A stretch of 44,759 nt of DNA from Methylobacterium sp. B4 (GTDB lineage: Bacteria; Pseudomonadota; Alphaproteobacteria; Rhizobiales; Beijerinckiaceae): assembly GCF_003201865.1 (NCBI RefSeq), contig NZ_QJJJ01000031.1:4705-49463 (forward strand). The letters run 5' to 3'. A model generated the notes under the pieces. It was not told where the DNA came from, made no database searches, and saw only the letters and a list, made by a program, of their open reading frames with translations. The position numbers and the translations under genes are program-made. This document shows positions 27,424 through 36,315 of this stretch, in pieces (position 1 is the first letter of the stretch; every line of letters starts with the position of its first letter).

Positions 27424-29903
27424 GCGCCCTCGCATACGCCGATGTCTCGCGCGACTTCCAGGCCGACATCGGCCTCGTCGGCGGTATCGAGGCCGTGGCT
27501 ACCATCCTCGACGTCGCCTGCCGCGTCACCGGCATGGGCTTCGCCGCCGTCGCCCGCGTCACAGAAGACCGCTGGGTCGCCTGCCGGGTCAAGGACGAGA
27601 TCGCCTTCGGATTGGAGCCCGGCGGCGAACTGGAGGTCGCCTCCACCATCTGCCATGAGATCCGTCAGAGCCGGGCGCCCGTCGTGATTGAGCACGTGGC
27701 CAAGGACGCCGCCTACTGCGACCACCCGGCCCCAGCGCGCTACGGCTTCCAGAGCTACGTCTCGATGCCCATCGTGCTGCCCGACGGCAGGTTCTTCGGC
27801 ACGCTCTGCGCCATCGACCCGAAGCCGGCGCCCGTTGACCGGCCGGAGGTTGTCGGCACGTTCCGGATGTTCGCCGACCTGATCGCCTTCCACGTCGACG
27901 CGCACCGGCGCAACGCCTCGGCGAACGCTGCCATCCGCAGCGAGGCGTTCGTCCGGGGCATTCTCGCGGCGAGCCCGGATTGCGTGAAGGTGCTCTCATC
28001 CGAGGGGAGGCTGGAGTACATGAACGAGCGCGGGGTCGCGATGAACCAGCTCGGCTCGTTGGAGGACGTGCTTGGGCAGCAGTTCGCCGACCTCTGGCCG
28101 GAAGGCGAGCGCGCCAAGATCCGGGACGCCATCGGCCGCGCCGCGGGTGGCGAGATCGCGCGCGCCGAAGGCTTCTGCCCGACCGCCAAGGGGGAGCCGC
28201 GTTGGTGGGAAGCGAGCTTCGCCCCGTTTCGGCTTGAGGGCACGGGCGAGCTCAAGCTGGTTGGCGTCTCGCGCGACATCAGCGAGCGGGTGAAGGCCGA
28301 GGAGGAGCGGCGGGCGAGCGCCGCCGCGCTGGAGGTCCTGAACGCCACCCTCGCCGAACATGTCGAGACGCGGACGCAGGAGCGCGACCGCATCTGGCAG
28401 GTGAGCCACGACATGCTCGGGGTGGCGGACGGCAACGGAATTTGGCTCAGTGTCAACCCGGCCTGGACCGCCATCCTCCGCTGGCCGTCCGACGAGGTCA
28501 TCGGACGCACCTCGGAATGGCTAGAGCACCCGGACGACCGCGAGGCGACGCGGGCGGAGGTCGGGCGGCTCGCGGCCGGCCGGTCGACGCTCGCGTTCGA
28601 GAACCGGTTCCGTACGCGCGACGGCGACTACCGCACCCTGTCGTGGCGGGCGGTTCCGGTCGAGGGACTGCTCTACTGCGTCGCCCGCGACGTGACCGAG
28701 CAGCGCGAGCGCGCCGTGCAACTCGAACATGCCGAGGAGGCTCTACGGCAGTCGCAGAAGCTGGAGGCGGTCGGACAATTGACCGGTGGCGTCGCGCATG
28801 ACTTCAACAACCTGCTCACCATCATTCGCTCGTCGGTCGACTTCCTGCGTCGGCCGAACCTGCCGGAAGAGCGGCGGAACCGCTACATGGACGCGGTATC
28901 GGACACCGTCGACCGGGCCGCCAAGCTCACCGGGCAACTGCTGGCCTTCGCCCGACGCCAGACGCTCAAGCCCGAGATCCTAGATGTCGGCGCGCAGTTG
29001 CGGGCGGTGGCCGACATGCTCGACACCGTCACCGGCTCGCGCATTCACGTGGTGACGGAGGTGCCGGACGCGCCCTGCTTCGTGCGGGCCGATCTCAGCC
29101 AGTTCGAGACCGCCCTGATCAACATGGCGGTGAACGCGCGCGACGCCATGGACGGCGAGGGCACGTTGACCCTGCGGCTAACCTGCGCCGGGGGCCTGCC
29201 GCCCATCCGCGGTCATGCCGCCGCACCAGGCCCCTTCGCCGCCGTCTCGATCACGGATACCGGTAGCGGGATCGCCGCCGAGCAGCTTGGGCGCATCTTC
29301 GAGCCGTTCTTCACGACCAAGCCCGTCGGCCAGGGTACGGGGCTCGGCCTCAGCCAGGTGTTCGGGTTCGCCAAGCAGTCGGGCGGCGACGTCGATGTCG
29401 AGAGCGAGCTCGGCCGTGGAACAGCCTTCACGCTCTACCTGCCGGAGGTCTTGGAGGTGATCCGCGACGAGCCGGCGGTGGTTCGCGACGGGGAGGCGTT
29501 CCCAACCGGCGACGGACAAAGCATCCTGGTCGTCGAGGACAACGTCGAGGTCGGACGCTTCGCCACCCAGATCCTGGAGGATTTCGGCTACCGGACGCCC
29601 TGGGCGGCCAACGCCGAGGAGGCGCTGGAGAAGCTCGGTTCGGACGGTGCCGGCTTCGACGCGGTGTTCTCCGACGTGGTGATGCCCGGCATGGGCGGCA
29701 TCGAGCTGGCGAAGATCCTGCAGCGCCGCCTGCCCGGCCTGCCGGTGCTGCTGGCCTCGGGCTACAGCCACGTGCTCGCCCAGGACGGGCTGCATGGGTT
29801 CGAGCTCCTGCACAAGCCCTACTCGGCCGATCAGCTCGGGCGTATCCTCGGCAAGGTCGCGCCGTCCCCGGAGCGCCGCCGCTCCCCATCGGAATCCCGC
29901 TAG
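27420..29903 (+). CDS. Hybrid sensor histidine kinase: GAF-PAS-PAS-HisKA-HATPase-REC
   Basis: The start at 27420 overlaps the antitoxin stop. The 827-aa protein has no membrane segment, so it is predicted to be cytoplasmic. A GAF domain (~15-165) is followed by two PAS domains (~178-300 and ~330-440) and a coiled-coil linker. HisKA has the H-box GGVAHDFNNLL with His460, and HATPase has N-A-R-D-A-M, D-T-G-S-G-I and G-T-G-L-G-L motifs. A receiver domain (~700-815) has acidic E-D near its start, phospho-acceptor Asp752 in F-S-D-V-V-M-P-G-M-G-G, and Lys in L-H-K-P-Y. GAF-PAS hybrids of this type often respond to light, redox or small ligands. No chromophore Cys can be assigned with confidence. 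It is followed one base later by a second kinase. Confidence 0.9.
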   Translation: MSALAYADVSRDFQADIGLVGGIEAVATILDVACRVTGMGFAAVARVTEDRWVACRVKDEIAFGLEPGGELEVASTICHEIRQSRAPVVIEHVAKDAAYCDHPAPARYGFQSYVSMPIVLPDGRFFGTLCAIDPKPAPVDRPEVVGTFRMFADLIAFHVDAHRRNASANAAIRSEAFVRGILAASPDCVKVLSSEGRLEYMNERGVAMNQLGSLEDVLGQQFADLWPEGERAKIRDAIGRAAGGEIARAEGFCPTAKGEPRWWEASFAPFRLEGTGELKLVGVSRDISERVKAEEERRASAAALEVLNATLAEHVETRTQERDRIWQVSHDMLGVADGNGIWLSVNPAWTAILRWPSDEVIGRTSEWLEHPDDREATRAEVGRLAAGRSTLAFENRFRTRDGDYRTLSWRAVPVEGLLYCVARDVTEQRERAVQLEHAEEALRQSQKLEAVGQLTGGVAHDFNNLLTIIRSSVDFLRRPNLPEERRNRYMDAVSDTVDRAAKLTGQLLAFARRQTLKPEILDVGAQLRAVADMLDTVTGSRIHVVTEVPDAPCFVRADLSQFETALINMAVNARDAMDGEGTLTLRLTCAGGLPPIRGHAAAPGPFAAVSITDTGSGIAAEQLGRIFEPFFTTKPVGQGTGLGLSQVFGFAKQSGGDVDVESELGRGTAFTLYLPEVLEVIRDEPAVVRDGEAFPTGDGQSILVVEDNVEVGRFATQILEDFGYRTPWAANAEEALEKLGSDGAGFDAVFSDVVMPGMGGIELAKILQRRLPGLPVLLASGYSHVLAQDGLHGFELLHKPYSADQLGRILGKVAPSPERRRSPSESR

Positions 29904-29904
29904 G

Positions 29905-32900
29905 ATGGCACCCCACGGACGTACCGAGCGCGCCCGCCTCACCGACCGCGCCTGCACCAGCGAGGACGAAGCCGCCCGCCTCCGCGCCCTGGACCGCTAC
30001 CGCCTGCTCGATACCCCGCGCGAACGGGACTTCGACGATATCGCCGAGGCCGCTGCAGACCTCTGCGAGACGCCCTTCGCGGTGGTGAACCTCGTCGGTG
30101 GCGGACGCCAGTTCTTCAAGGCCGAGGTCGGGCTCGGCGTGCGCGAGACCCCGCTAGAAACCTCGTTCTGCCGGCAGGCCCTCCTGCAGGAAGAATTCCT
30201 GTACGTCCCCGACGCGAGGCTCGACCCGCGTTTCGAGGGCAACCCGCTGGTCACCGGCGAGCCCGGCCTGCGCTTCTATGCCGGTGCCCTGATGAAGACT
30301 TCGGAGGGTCATCCGGTCGGCACGGTCTGCGTCCTCGACACCAAGCCCCACGAGCTCGGCGACCGGCAACGCCGCGGCCTGATGCGGCTCGCCCGCCAGG
30401 CCATGGCGCAGATGGAGCTGCGCCGTTCGCTTCGGGAGCAGGCGGAGCAGCGCCTGCTGCATGAGCGCATCCTCGACAGCGCCACCGACTACGCCATCGT
30501 CGCGACCGACCCGCAAGGCTTGGTCACCCGCTGGAACGAAGGCGCCGAGCGCATCCTGGGCTGGACCGAGGCCGAGATGCTCGGGAGCACGGTCGAGGCG
30601 TTCTTCACGCCGGAGGACCGGGCTCGGGACCGGGCCGGCACCGAGATGCGGCAGTCGCTTGAGCACGGCAGCGCCCCGGACGAGCGCTGGCACATGCGCA
30701 AGGATGGCAGCCGCTTCTGGGCCTCCGGAGAGATGATGCCGCTCAGGACAGAGGCGGGCGAGACCATCGGCTTCCTTAAGATCCTGCGCGACCGGACCGA
30801 GCAGCGGGAGAGCGGCGCCGCCTTGCAGGCGAGCGAGATGCGTTACCGTTCGCTGGTCGAGGTCAGCCCGCAGGTGGTCTGGTTCGGCGATGCAGCCGGC
30901 AACGTTACCTACTGCAACGTCTATTGGTACGACTACACGGGCCTGCCCGCCGGCGAGACCGGCGAGGCGAGCTGGATGGGCGTGATCCATCCCGACCACC
31001 GCGAGGCCACGCGCGCGGCCTGGCTGGCGGCAGCCGGATCGGGTCGGCCCTACGAGGTTGAGTTCCCCCTGCGCCGGGCCGACGGGCAGTACCGCTGGTT
31101 CCTGTCCCGGGCCCAGCCCGTGCGCGACGCCGACGGGGCGGTGCGCAGTTGGATCGGCACCTCGCTCGACATCCACGAGCGCAAGTTCGCCGAGGAGCGG
31201 TTCAAGACCCTCACCGAACTCGCGCCGGCCATCATCTGGTTCGGCAACCCCGACGGCAGCCTCAGCTACCTGAACGACCGCTGGTATGCCTACACCGGTC
31301 AGACCCCGGAGCAGGCGCTGCCCCTCGGCTGGGGCGAGGTCATCCATCCCGACGACCTGCCGGGCCTATTGCGCGTCTGGGAACACGCCCGCACGAACGA
31401 GGTCCTCTACGACACCGAGGCCCGCCTGCGACGCCGCGACGGCGAGTACCGTTGGTTTCTGATCCGGGCCGAGCCGATGCGCGACGCCGGCGGCACGGTG
31501 GTAGGCTGGCTCGGCAGCGACAGCGATATTCACGACCGCCGCCAGACCGAGGAGGAGTTGCGCCGGGCGCGCGAGCAGTTGCGCCTCGCCGTCGAGGCCG
31601 CCGGAACCGGCGTGTTCGACTTCGACCTCGTCTCGAACGAGCTGAATTGGGATGCCCGTCTCCGCTCCTTCTACGGCCTGGCGCCGGACGCCCCCGTTGA
31701 TCTGGCCGTCCACCTGGCCCGCGTGCACCCGGATGACCACGCCGGGGCGGACGAGGCCGTGCGCGCGGCGGTCGACCCGGCGGGCGACGGCGTCTACGAC
31801 ATCACGTACCGCACGGTGGCGCCGGAAGACGGGACCGAGCGCTGGGTGTCCGCCAAGGGCCAGACCCTGTTCGAGGACGGGCGGCCGGTGCGCCTCATCG
31901 GCTTCGCGCGCGACGTGACCGAGAGCCACCGTGCGGGGCAGGCCTTGCGCGAGACCGAGGAACGCTACCGGCTTGCCTCGCGCGCCACCAACGACGCGAT
32001 CTGGGACTGGGACCTCGCCACCAACCACGTCCTCTGGAACGAGGCCCTCGGCGAGGCGCATGGGTACGCCCCGGACGCGGTCGAGCCGACCGGGGACTGG
32101 TGGATCGGCCACATCCACCCCGATGACCGGGCCCGCATCGACCGCTCGATCCATACGGTCATCGACGGCCTAGGCTCGGCCTGGTCGGACGAATACCGCT
32201 TCCTGCGCGCGGACGGTTCCTACGCGGACATCCTCGACCGCGGCTACGTCATCCGGGACGCAGCGGGCCGCGCTGTGCGCATGATCGGCGCCATGCTGGA
32301 CATCAGCGAGCGCAAGCGTGCCGAGGAGCACCAGCGCCTGCTCACGGGCGAGCTGCAGCACCGGGTCAAGAACACGCTGGCGCTAGTCCAGGCCATCGCC
32401 GGCCAGACTTTCCGCAACGCTTCCGACCTCGCCGCGGCCAACGAGGCTTTCTCCGCCCGCCTGATCTCGCTGGGCCGCGCGCATGACATCCTCACCCAGT
32501 CGAGCTGGTCGCAGGCGCCCATCGCCGAGGTCGTCGAAGGGGCCCTGGCGGTCCACCGTGGCGGGGCGTCCCGCATCCGCGCGAGCGGGCCGAACGTGCC
32601 CCTGGCCGCCAAGGCCGCCCTGGCGCTGGCGCTGGCCCTGCACGAACTCGCCACCAACGCGGCTAAGTACGGGGCGCTCTCGAACAATTGCGGGGCAGTC
32701 GACCTGCGCTGGCACGTGGTGCACGAGGGCGGGGCACCCCGCTTCTGCCTGACATGGTCCGAGCAGGGTGGGCCGCCGATCCTGGCCCAGCCGACGCGTC
32801 GCGGCTTCGGTTCGCGCCTGATCGAGCGCAGCTTCGCCGATGAAGTGGGTGGCGAGGTCAAGCTCACCTATGCCCCGACCGGCCTCGTCTGCCGCCTTGA

Positions 32901-32949
32901 GGCGCCGCTCGCCTCCATGCAGGAGGCCAACGACGAGGCCGCGGCCTGA
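29905..32949 (+). CDS. GAF/multi-PAS HWE-family sensor histidine kinase
   Basis: The ATG at 29905 follows the hybrid kinase stop directly. The 1,014-aa protein is soluble. An N-terminal GAF domain (~25-185, opening with R-L-R-A-L-D-R-Y-R-L-L-D-T-P) is followed by five PAS/PAC units (about 195-310, 315-435, 440-560, 565-680, 685-805), several ending in D-I-x-E-R or D-I-H-E-R. The kinase part is of the HWE/HisKA_2 type: ELQHRVKNTLALVQAIAGQT with His819, an N-box HELATNAAKYGALS, and W-S-E-Q-G-G-P with a following R-G-F-G-S-R-L-I. No receiver is attached, so a separate response regulator must be used. HWE kinases are typical of alphaproteobacteria and often act in light or general stress responses. 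Confidence 0.9.
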   Translation: MAPHGRTERARLTDRACTSEDEAARLRALDRYRLLDTPRERDFDDIAEAAADLCETPFAVVNLVGGGRQFFKAEVGLGVRETPLETSFCRQALLQEEFLYVPDARLDPRFEGNPLVTGEPGLRFYAGALMKTSEGHPVGTVCVLDTKPHELGDRQRRGLMRLARQAMAQMELRRSLREQAEQRLLHERILDSATDYAIVATDPQGLVTRWNEGAERILGWTEAEMLGSTVEAFFTPEDRARDRAGTEMRQSLEHGSAPDERWHMRKDGSRFWASGEMMPLRTEAGETIGFLKILRDRTEQRESGAALQASEMRYRSLVEVSPQVVWFGDAAGNVTYCNVYWYDYTGLPAGETGEASWMGVIHPDHREATRAAWLAAAGSGRPYEVEFPLRRADGQYRWFLSRAQPVRDADGAVRSWIGTSLDIHERKFAEERFKTLTELAPAIIWFGNPDGSLSYLNDRWYAYTGQTPEQALPLGWGEVIHPDDLPGLLRVWEHARTNEVLYDTEARLRRRDGEYRWFLIRAEPMRDAGGTVVGWLGSDSDIHDRRQTEEELRRAREQLRLAVEAAGTGVFDFDLVSNELNWDARLRSFYGLAPDAPVDLAVHLARVHPDDHAGADEAVRAAVDPAGDGVYDITYRTVAPEDGTERWVSAKGQTLFEDGRPVRLIGFARDVTESHRAGQALRETEERYRLASRATNDAIWDWDLATNHVLWNEALGEAHGYAPDAVEPTGDWWIGHIHPDDRARIDRSIHTVIDGLGSAWSDEYRFLRADGSYADILDRGYVIRDAAGRAVRMIGAMLDISERKRAEEHQRLLTGELQHRVKNTLALVQAIAGQTFRNASDLAAANEAFSARLISLGRAHDILTQSSWSQAPIAEVVEGALAVHRGGASRIRASGPNVPLAAKAALALALALHELATNAAKYGALSNNCGAVDLRWHVVHEGGAPRFCLTWSEQGGPPILAQPTRRGFGSRLIERSFADEVGGEVKLTYAPTGLVCRLEAPLASMQEANDEAAA

Positions 32950-33147
32950 CGGGGGCAAGGCCTCCGGTCGCAAAGGTGCCGCGGCCCCTCGCAATTGCCT
33001 CACCCCGGCACTGCCCCTGGGCTTCACTGGGGCGAAGCGGCGCGGCAACCCGGGGCGCGGCCGCAGGTTAGGCATCACGAGCCCGGTTTCGGGCTGGCAT
33101 ATTCGGGGGCGGCTGAACGACGGCTGATCCTGGAGGATGGGTGGGCC

Positions 33148-34152
33148 GTGCGGGACGATACGGGTAAGGGGACCGCGGAACTGAGGCTGTTGCGCGCCGC
33201 CGTCGAGGCTTCCGGCGAAGCCATCGTCATCACCTCGGCGGAGCTTGAGGAGCCGGGTCCCAGCATCGAATACACGAACCCGGCCTTCACCCGCATGACC
33301 GGCTACGAGGCGCACGAGGTCATCGGCCGGACGCCGCGCCTGCTGCAGGGACCTGAAACGGAACGCGCCGTGCTCGACCGCATGCGGGCCGCGTTGGTCG
33401 CCGGTGAGCCGTTCCAGGGCGAGGCCGTGAACTACCGCAAGGACGGCTCGACCTACACGGTGGAGTGGCTGATCACACCGGTGAAGGATGCCGATGGATA
33501 CATCACGCACTGGGTCTCTGCCCAGCGCGACATCACCGAGCGGCGCGGCGGCGAGGACCGGCAGGCGCTGATGGTGCGGGAACTCCACCACCGGGTGAAG
33601 AACACCCTTGCAACGGTGCAGGCCGTGGTGAACGCCACGGCGCGCTCCTCCCTCACCGTCGCCGAGTTCACACGCGCCTTCTCCGGTCGGATCGGGTCGT
33701 TGGCCCGCACCCACGCGCTGATCACGGAGGACCTCGCCCAGGCCGCCTCGTTCGAGGGACTGCTGAGGGCGGAGCTCGACCCCTACGACGAGAGGGGCCG
33801 CCTTTCCCTGGACGGAGCGAGGGTTGTTCTGCCGTCCGAGCTCGCCGTGCCGGTCGGCATGGCCTTGCATGAGTTGACCACCAACGCCCTCAGGCACGGT
33901 TCGCTCGCTGACCCGAACGGCCGCCTCCAGGTGACTTGGCGGGTCGAGGACGGGCCTGCCGGCCGCGCCTTGCGCTGGGCTTGGAGCGAGCACGACGGCC
34001 CGCCCGCGGCGCATCCCACGCGCGAGGGCTTCGGTCACCGCCTGCTCAAGAAGGTGCTGGCCTCCCAGACCGGCGCCGAGGTCGAAGTCGATTTCGCGCC
34101 CGACGGCCTGCGGGTCTCCGTGCGCATCCCGTTGCCTGCCGGGCCCGCCTGA
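33148..34152 (+). CDS. LOV-like PAS/HWE-family histidine kinase lacking the photoactive Cys
   Basis: GTG at 33148 is chosen because GGAGG lies 11 bases upstream and the PAS domain begins soon after; this gives 334 aa. Residues ~10-125 form a single PAS domain closely resembling LOV domains: F-T-R-M-T-G-Y, then G-R-T-P-R-L-L-Q-G-P-E-T, then V-N-Y-R-K-D-G-S, and a D-I-T-E-R end. In photoactive LOV proteins the second motif is N-C-R-F-L-Q; here the Cys position is Thr or Pro (around residue 62), so a flavin-cysteinyl adduct is not expected. The kinase domain is HWE-like, with LHHRVKNTLATVQAVVNATA (His148) and H-E-L-T-T-N-A-L-R-H-G, and a W-S-E-H-D-G-P motif. It is the third kinase in a row on this strand. 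Confidence 0.85.
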   Translation: MRDDTGKGTAELRLLRAAVEASGEAIVITSAELEEPGPSIEYTNPAFTRMTGYEAHEVIGRTPRLLQGPETERAVLDRMRAALVAGEPFQGEAVNYRKDGSTYTVEWLITPVKDADGYITHWVSAQRDITERRGGEDRQALMVRELHHRVKNTLATVQAVVNATARSSLTVAEFTRAFSGRIGSLARTHALITEDLAQAASFEGLLRAELDPYDERGRLSLDGARVVLPSELAVPVGMALHELTTNALRHGSLADPNGRLQVTWRVEDGPAGRALRWAWSEHDGPPAAHPTREGFGHRLLKKVLASQTGAEVEVDFAPDGLRVSVRIPLPAGPA

Positions 34153-34156
34153 CCGT

Positions 34157-34288
34157 CTACACCTGCGGCCTGGGACGCAGCGCGACGACGTTCCCGGCCC
34201 CGGCGACCAACACAGAATTGGTCCCGAGCGTCTCTGCTACCTCTTGGGCGCGTTGCTCGCGCTTGAACGGCTTGCCGATGAGTTGCAT
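34157..34288 (-). pseudogene. Response-regulator receiver C-terminal remnant
   Basis: A 43-residue minus-strand frame begins MQLIGKPFKREQRAQEVAET. The L-x-x-K-P-F motif followed by a helix with R-E-Q is the end of a receiver domain (conserved Lys, beta5-alpha5). No other part of a receiver is present upstream, where the diguanylate cyclase gene ends. It is probably the tail of a lost hybrid kinase or regulator. The tail is short, so the call is tentative. Confidence 0.35.
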
Positions 34289-34296
34289 CTGGCGCC

Positions 34297-35772
34297 TCAG
34301 CCCCTGGCGAGGCGCAGCGGGTGCATCTTGCCCCTGCCTGCCCCGACCGGGCCGGGGTCGCAGCGGGTCCGGTTACGCCCACCGGACTTAGCCTCGTACA
34401 AGGCCGCGTCGGCGGCTTGGTACAATCCTTCCGGCCGCTCCTGCGCCGAACCGTGGTCGGTCGCGAGGCCGATGCTGACGGTCACTGCGCCGGCCCCGAT
34501 GCCCGCCGATGGCACCGCCAGCCTCGCGACCGCCTCGTGCCCCTTGCCGGCGATGCGCATGGCGCCGTCCCCGTCGGTGTCGGGAAGCAGGATCGCGAAC
34601 TCCTCGCCGCCGACCCGGGCCACCAAGTCGTCCGGCCGGTGCACGGCGGCGGAGAGGGACCGGGCAAGCCCCTTGAGCACCTCGTCGCCCACCGCGTGGC
34701 CGTAACGGTCGTTGTAGCGCTTGAAGTGGTCGGCATCGACGACGAGCAGCGAGAGCGGCCTGCCGGTGCGCCGCGCGCCGTCCCTGGTCACCTCGAACGC
34801 CTCCTCGAAGCGGCGCCGGTTCGGCAGGCCCGTCAGCGCGTCGGTGAGCGACAACCGGGCGAGTTCAGCCTGCATGGCGGCGCGGTGGCGGAGCTCGCGT
34901 CCGAACAGGAGCGACAGCGCGACGGTGAAGCCGCACAGCACGAGCACGACGGTTCCGATCACGACGGCCTTCGCCCGCCACCCGGCCTCGACTTCGTCGA
35001 CTCCGAGCGCCACGTTCAGGATCAGGGGAAGGTCACCAACCCGGCTAAACGTGTAGAGCCGCCGGACGCCGTCGCGGACGGAGGTCTCGACGAACGTACC
35101 GACGCCCTCCCGCGCGAACCGGTCGAAGGTCCGGGACCCGGCGATGTTCACGCCGACGTCGGCCTCAAGGTAGGGGTGGCGGGTGATGCGCGTGCCGTCG
35201 CGCAAGTAGAGGTTGATTGCGCCCTCGCGCCCGAGGCCGATCTGGTCGAAGAGGTGGCCGAAGTAGCTAAGCTTCAGGCTGCCCAGGACCAACCCGCCGA
35301 ACGAACCGTCGGGCTTGTCGATGCGCCGGCTGAAGTTGACCATGCGCTCGCCGGTCAGGCGCGAGACGATGGGGCGGCCGACGTACAGGCCGAGATGGCG
35401 GTTGGCCTTGTGCGCCTGGAAGTAATCGCGGTCGGCGTAATTGCCCTTGCGGGGCGGTGAGGCCGCAGCGTCCTCGACGACGTCGCCGTTCTCATCGAGG
35501 ACGAACATGACGCCGAGGTCGCGCGCGCTCGTGGCGCGGTCGAACAGGACGAGCTGGCGCATGTCCGGGTCGAGCTTGACCAGGCCCGGCATTCGCAGGT
35601 TGTCCTGCGCGGCCCGGAGGGTGAGGTCGATGACCTCGACGTTCCGGGCGATGTCGCGCTCAATGACTTGGAGCAGGTTCCTCGACGTCTGCTCCGCCTT
35701 GTCCCAGGCGTCCTGGCGCAGGTCGAGCAGCATCAGCCCCGACACCAGGAGCATTCCAAGCGGTGCGAGCAC
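34297..35772 (-). CDS. Membrane diguanylate cyclase (dCACHE-GGDEF), 5' end interrupted
   Basis: The open frame begins at a GTG (35772) and encodes 491 aa. A first membrane helix (L-A-P-L-G-M-L-L-V-S-G-L-M-L-L) leads to a periplasmic dCACHE-type sensor region (~25-260, with N-Y-A-D-R-D-Y-F-Q and Y-V-G-R-P-I). A second membrane helix (~270-292) and a GGDEF domain follow. The catalytic motif is G-G-E-E-F (near 34600), preceded by LTDALTGLPNRRRFEEAF, so cyclic-di-GMP synthesis is predicted; an R-x-x-D inhibitory site was not evident. Upstream, the same frame continues to an ATG at 35835 but is broken by TAG at 35785-35787. Whether the shorter product is made and inserted is uncertain. There is no EAL domain. 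Confidence 0.78.
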   Translation of the reverse strand: MLAPLGMLLVSGLMLLDLRQDAWDKAEQTSRNLLQVIERDIARNVEVIDLTLRAAQDNLRMPGLVKLDPDMRQLVLFDRATSARDLGVMFVLDENGDVVEDAAASPPRKGNYADRDYFQAHKANRHLGLYVGRPIVSRLTGERMVNFSRRIDKPDGSFGGLVLGSLKLSYFGHLFDQIGLGREGAINLYLRDGTRITRHPYLEADVGVNIAGSRTFDRFAREGVGTFVETSVRDGVRRLYTFSRVGDLPLILNVALGVDEVEAGWRAKAVVIGTVVLVLCGFTVALSLLFGRELRHRAAMQAELARLSLTDALTGLPNRRRFEEAFEVTRDGARRTGRPLSLLVVDADHFKRYNDRYGHAVGDEVLKGLARSLSAAVHRPDDLVARVGGEEFAILLPDTDGDGAMRIAGKGHEAVARLAVPSAGIGAGAVTVSIGLATDHGSAQERPEGLYQAADAALYEAKSGGRNRTRCDPGPVGAGRGKMHPLRLARG

Positions 35773-35784
35773 ACCCAGGCCGAT

Positions 35785-35835
35785 CTAGGTGCGGGTGGAG
35801 CGGAGCCGGCACGCGATAGGGGACGGCATGACCAT
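35785..35835 (-). other. Predicted original 5' end of the diguanylate cyclase gene, separated by an amber codon
   Basis: In the same frame as the cyclase, ATG at 35835 opens M-V-M-P-S-P-I-A-C-R-L-R-S-T-R-T, then TAG, then I-G-L-G-V-L-A-P. Reading through gives a normal basic N-terminus followed at once by the first membrane helix. The TAG is one base from TGG (Trp), which would suit this membrane-entry position. This suggests a recent nonsense mutation, or alternatively a true start at the downstream GTG. Confidence 0.5.
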
Positions 35836-36076
35836 CGGCGGCTCTCCCAAGCTTCGTTGACTTGCTTGGTTGATAAGGCGCGAGTCGCTGACGGGTGCTT
35901 TCCGTCAAATCCGTTCCTGGCCCTTTAACTCCGTCGTGCCTAACGAAGGGTGCCCGCAATGCGGCGGATCCTTCCGAGCGCACCTCGGCCTCCCCCGAGG
36001 CCCTTGCGTATCTATCCGACGGCATCGCACCCGCGCTGGGTGCGTTACAGGTCCCGCAGTCCCTGCCGGAGCTTAC

Positions 36077-36230
36077 ATGTCGAACCCCTTTTGTGCCGCA
36101 TTCCTGCTCGCCGTCGAGGCGCAGAAGGTTATCGAGTTGCGGCTGGTCCGCATCGCCTGAGCGGCGCGGAGGCACGACTCATAGTGCCGAAGATCTGTAT
36201 CAACAGTTCTTTGGGTCGAGCGACGTCTCT
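36077..36230 (+). pseudogene. Small phasin-like/'antifreeze'-type protein, frameshifted
   Basis: The ATG at 36077 gives MSNPFCAAFLLAVEAQKVIE and then L-R-L-V-R-I-A before a stop at 36158. In a second frame the sequence resumes directly as S-G-A-E-A-R-L-I-V-P-K-I. Small Methylobacterium proteins of this kind typically read E-A-x-x-V-I-x-L-R-x-x-K-I-A, G-G, E-A-x-x-M-V-x-E-K. The two halves fit that order with a frameshift between them, so I read it as a decayed copy. The family link is from memory and is tentative. Confidence 0.35.
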
Positions 36231-36285
36231 CTTGTAGCATGAACTCAGGATGTTGTGAGTGCCTGGATCTACTGTTCGACGTTAA

Positions 36286-36315
36286 TGGCAGCTTTCGAAG
36301 GCTAAGCGGCCATTC
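36286..36315 (+). repeat. Dispersed 30-nt repeat, copy 2
   Basis: This copy matches 24128-24157 at 28 of 30 positions, in the same orientation, with no similarity beyond the ends. It lies in non-coding low-GC sequence next to a broken gene. Confidence 0.6.
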
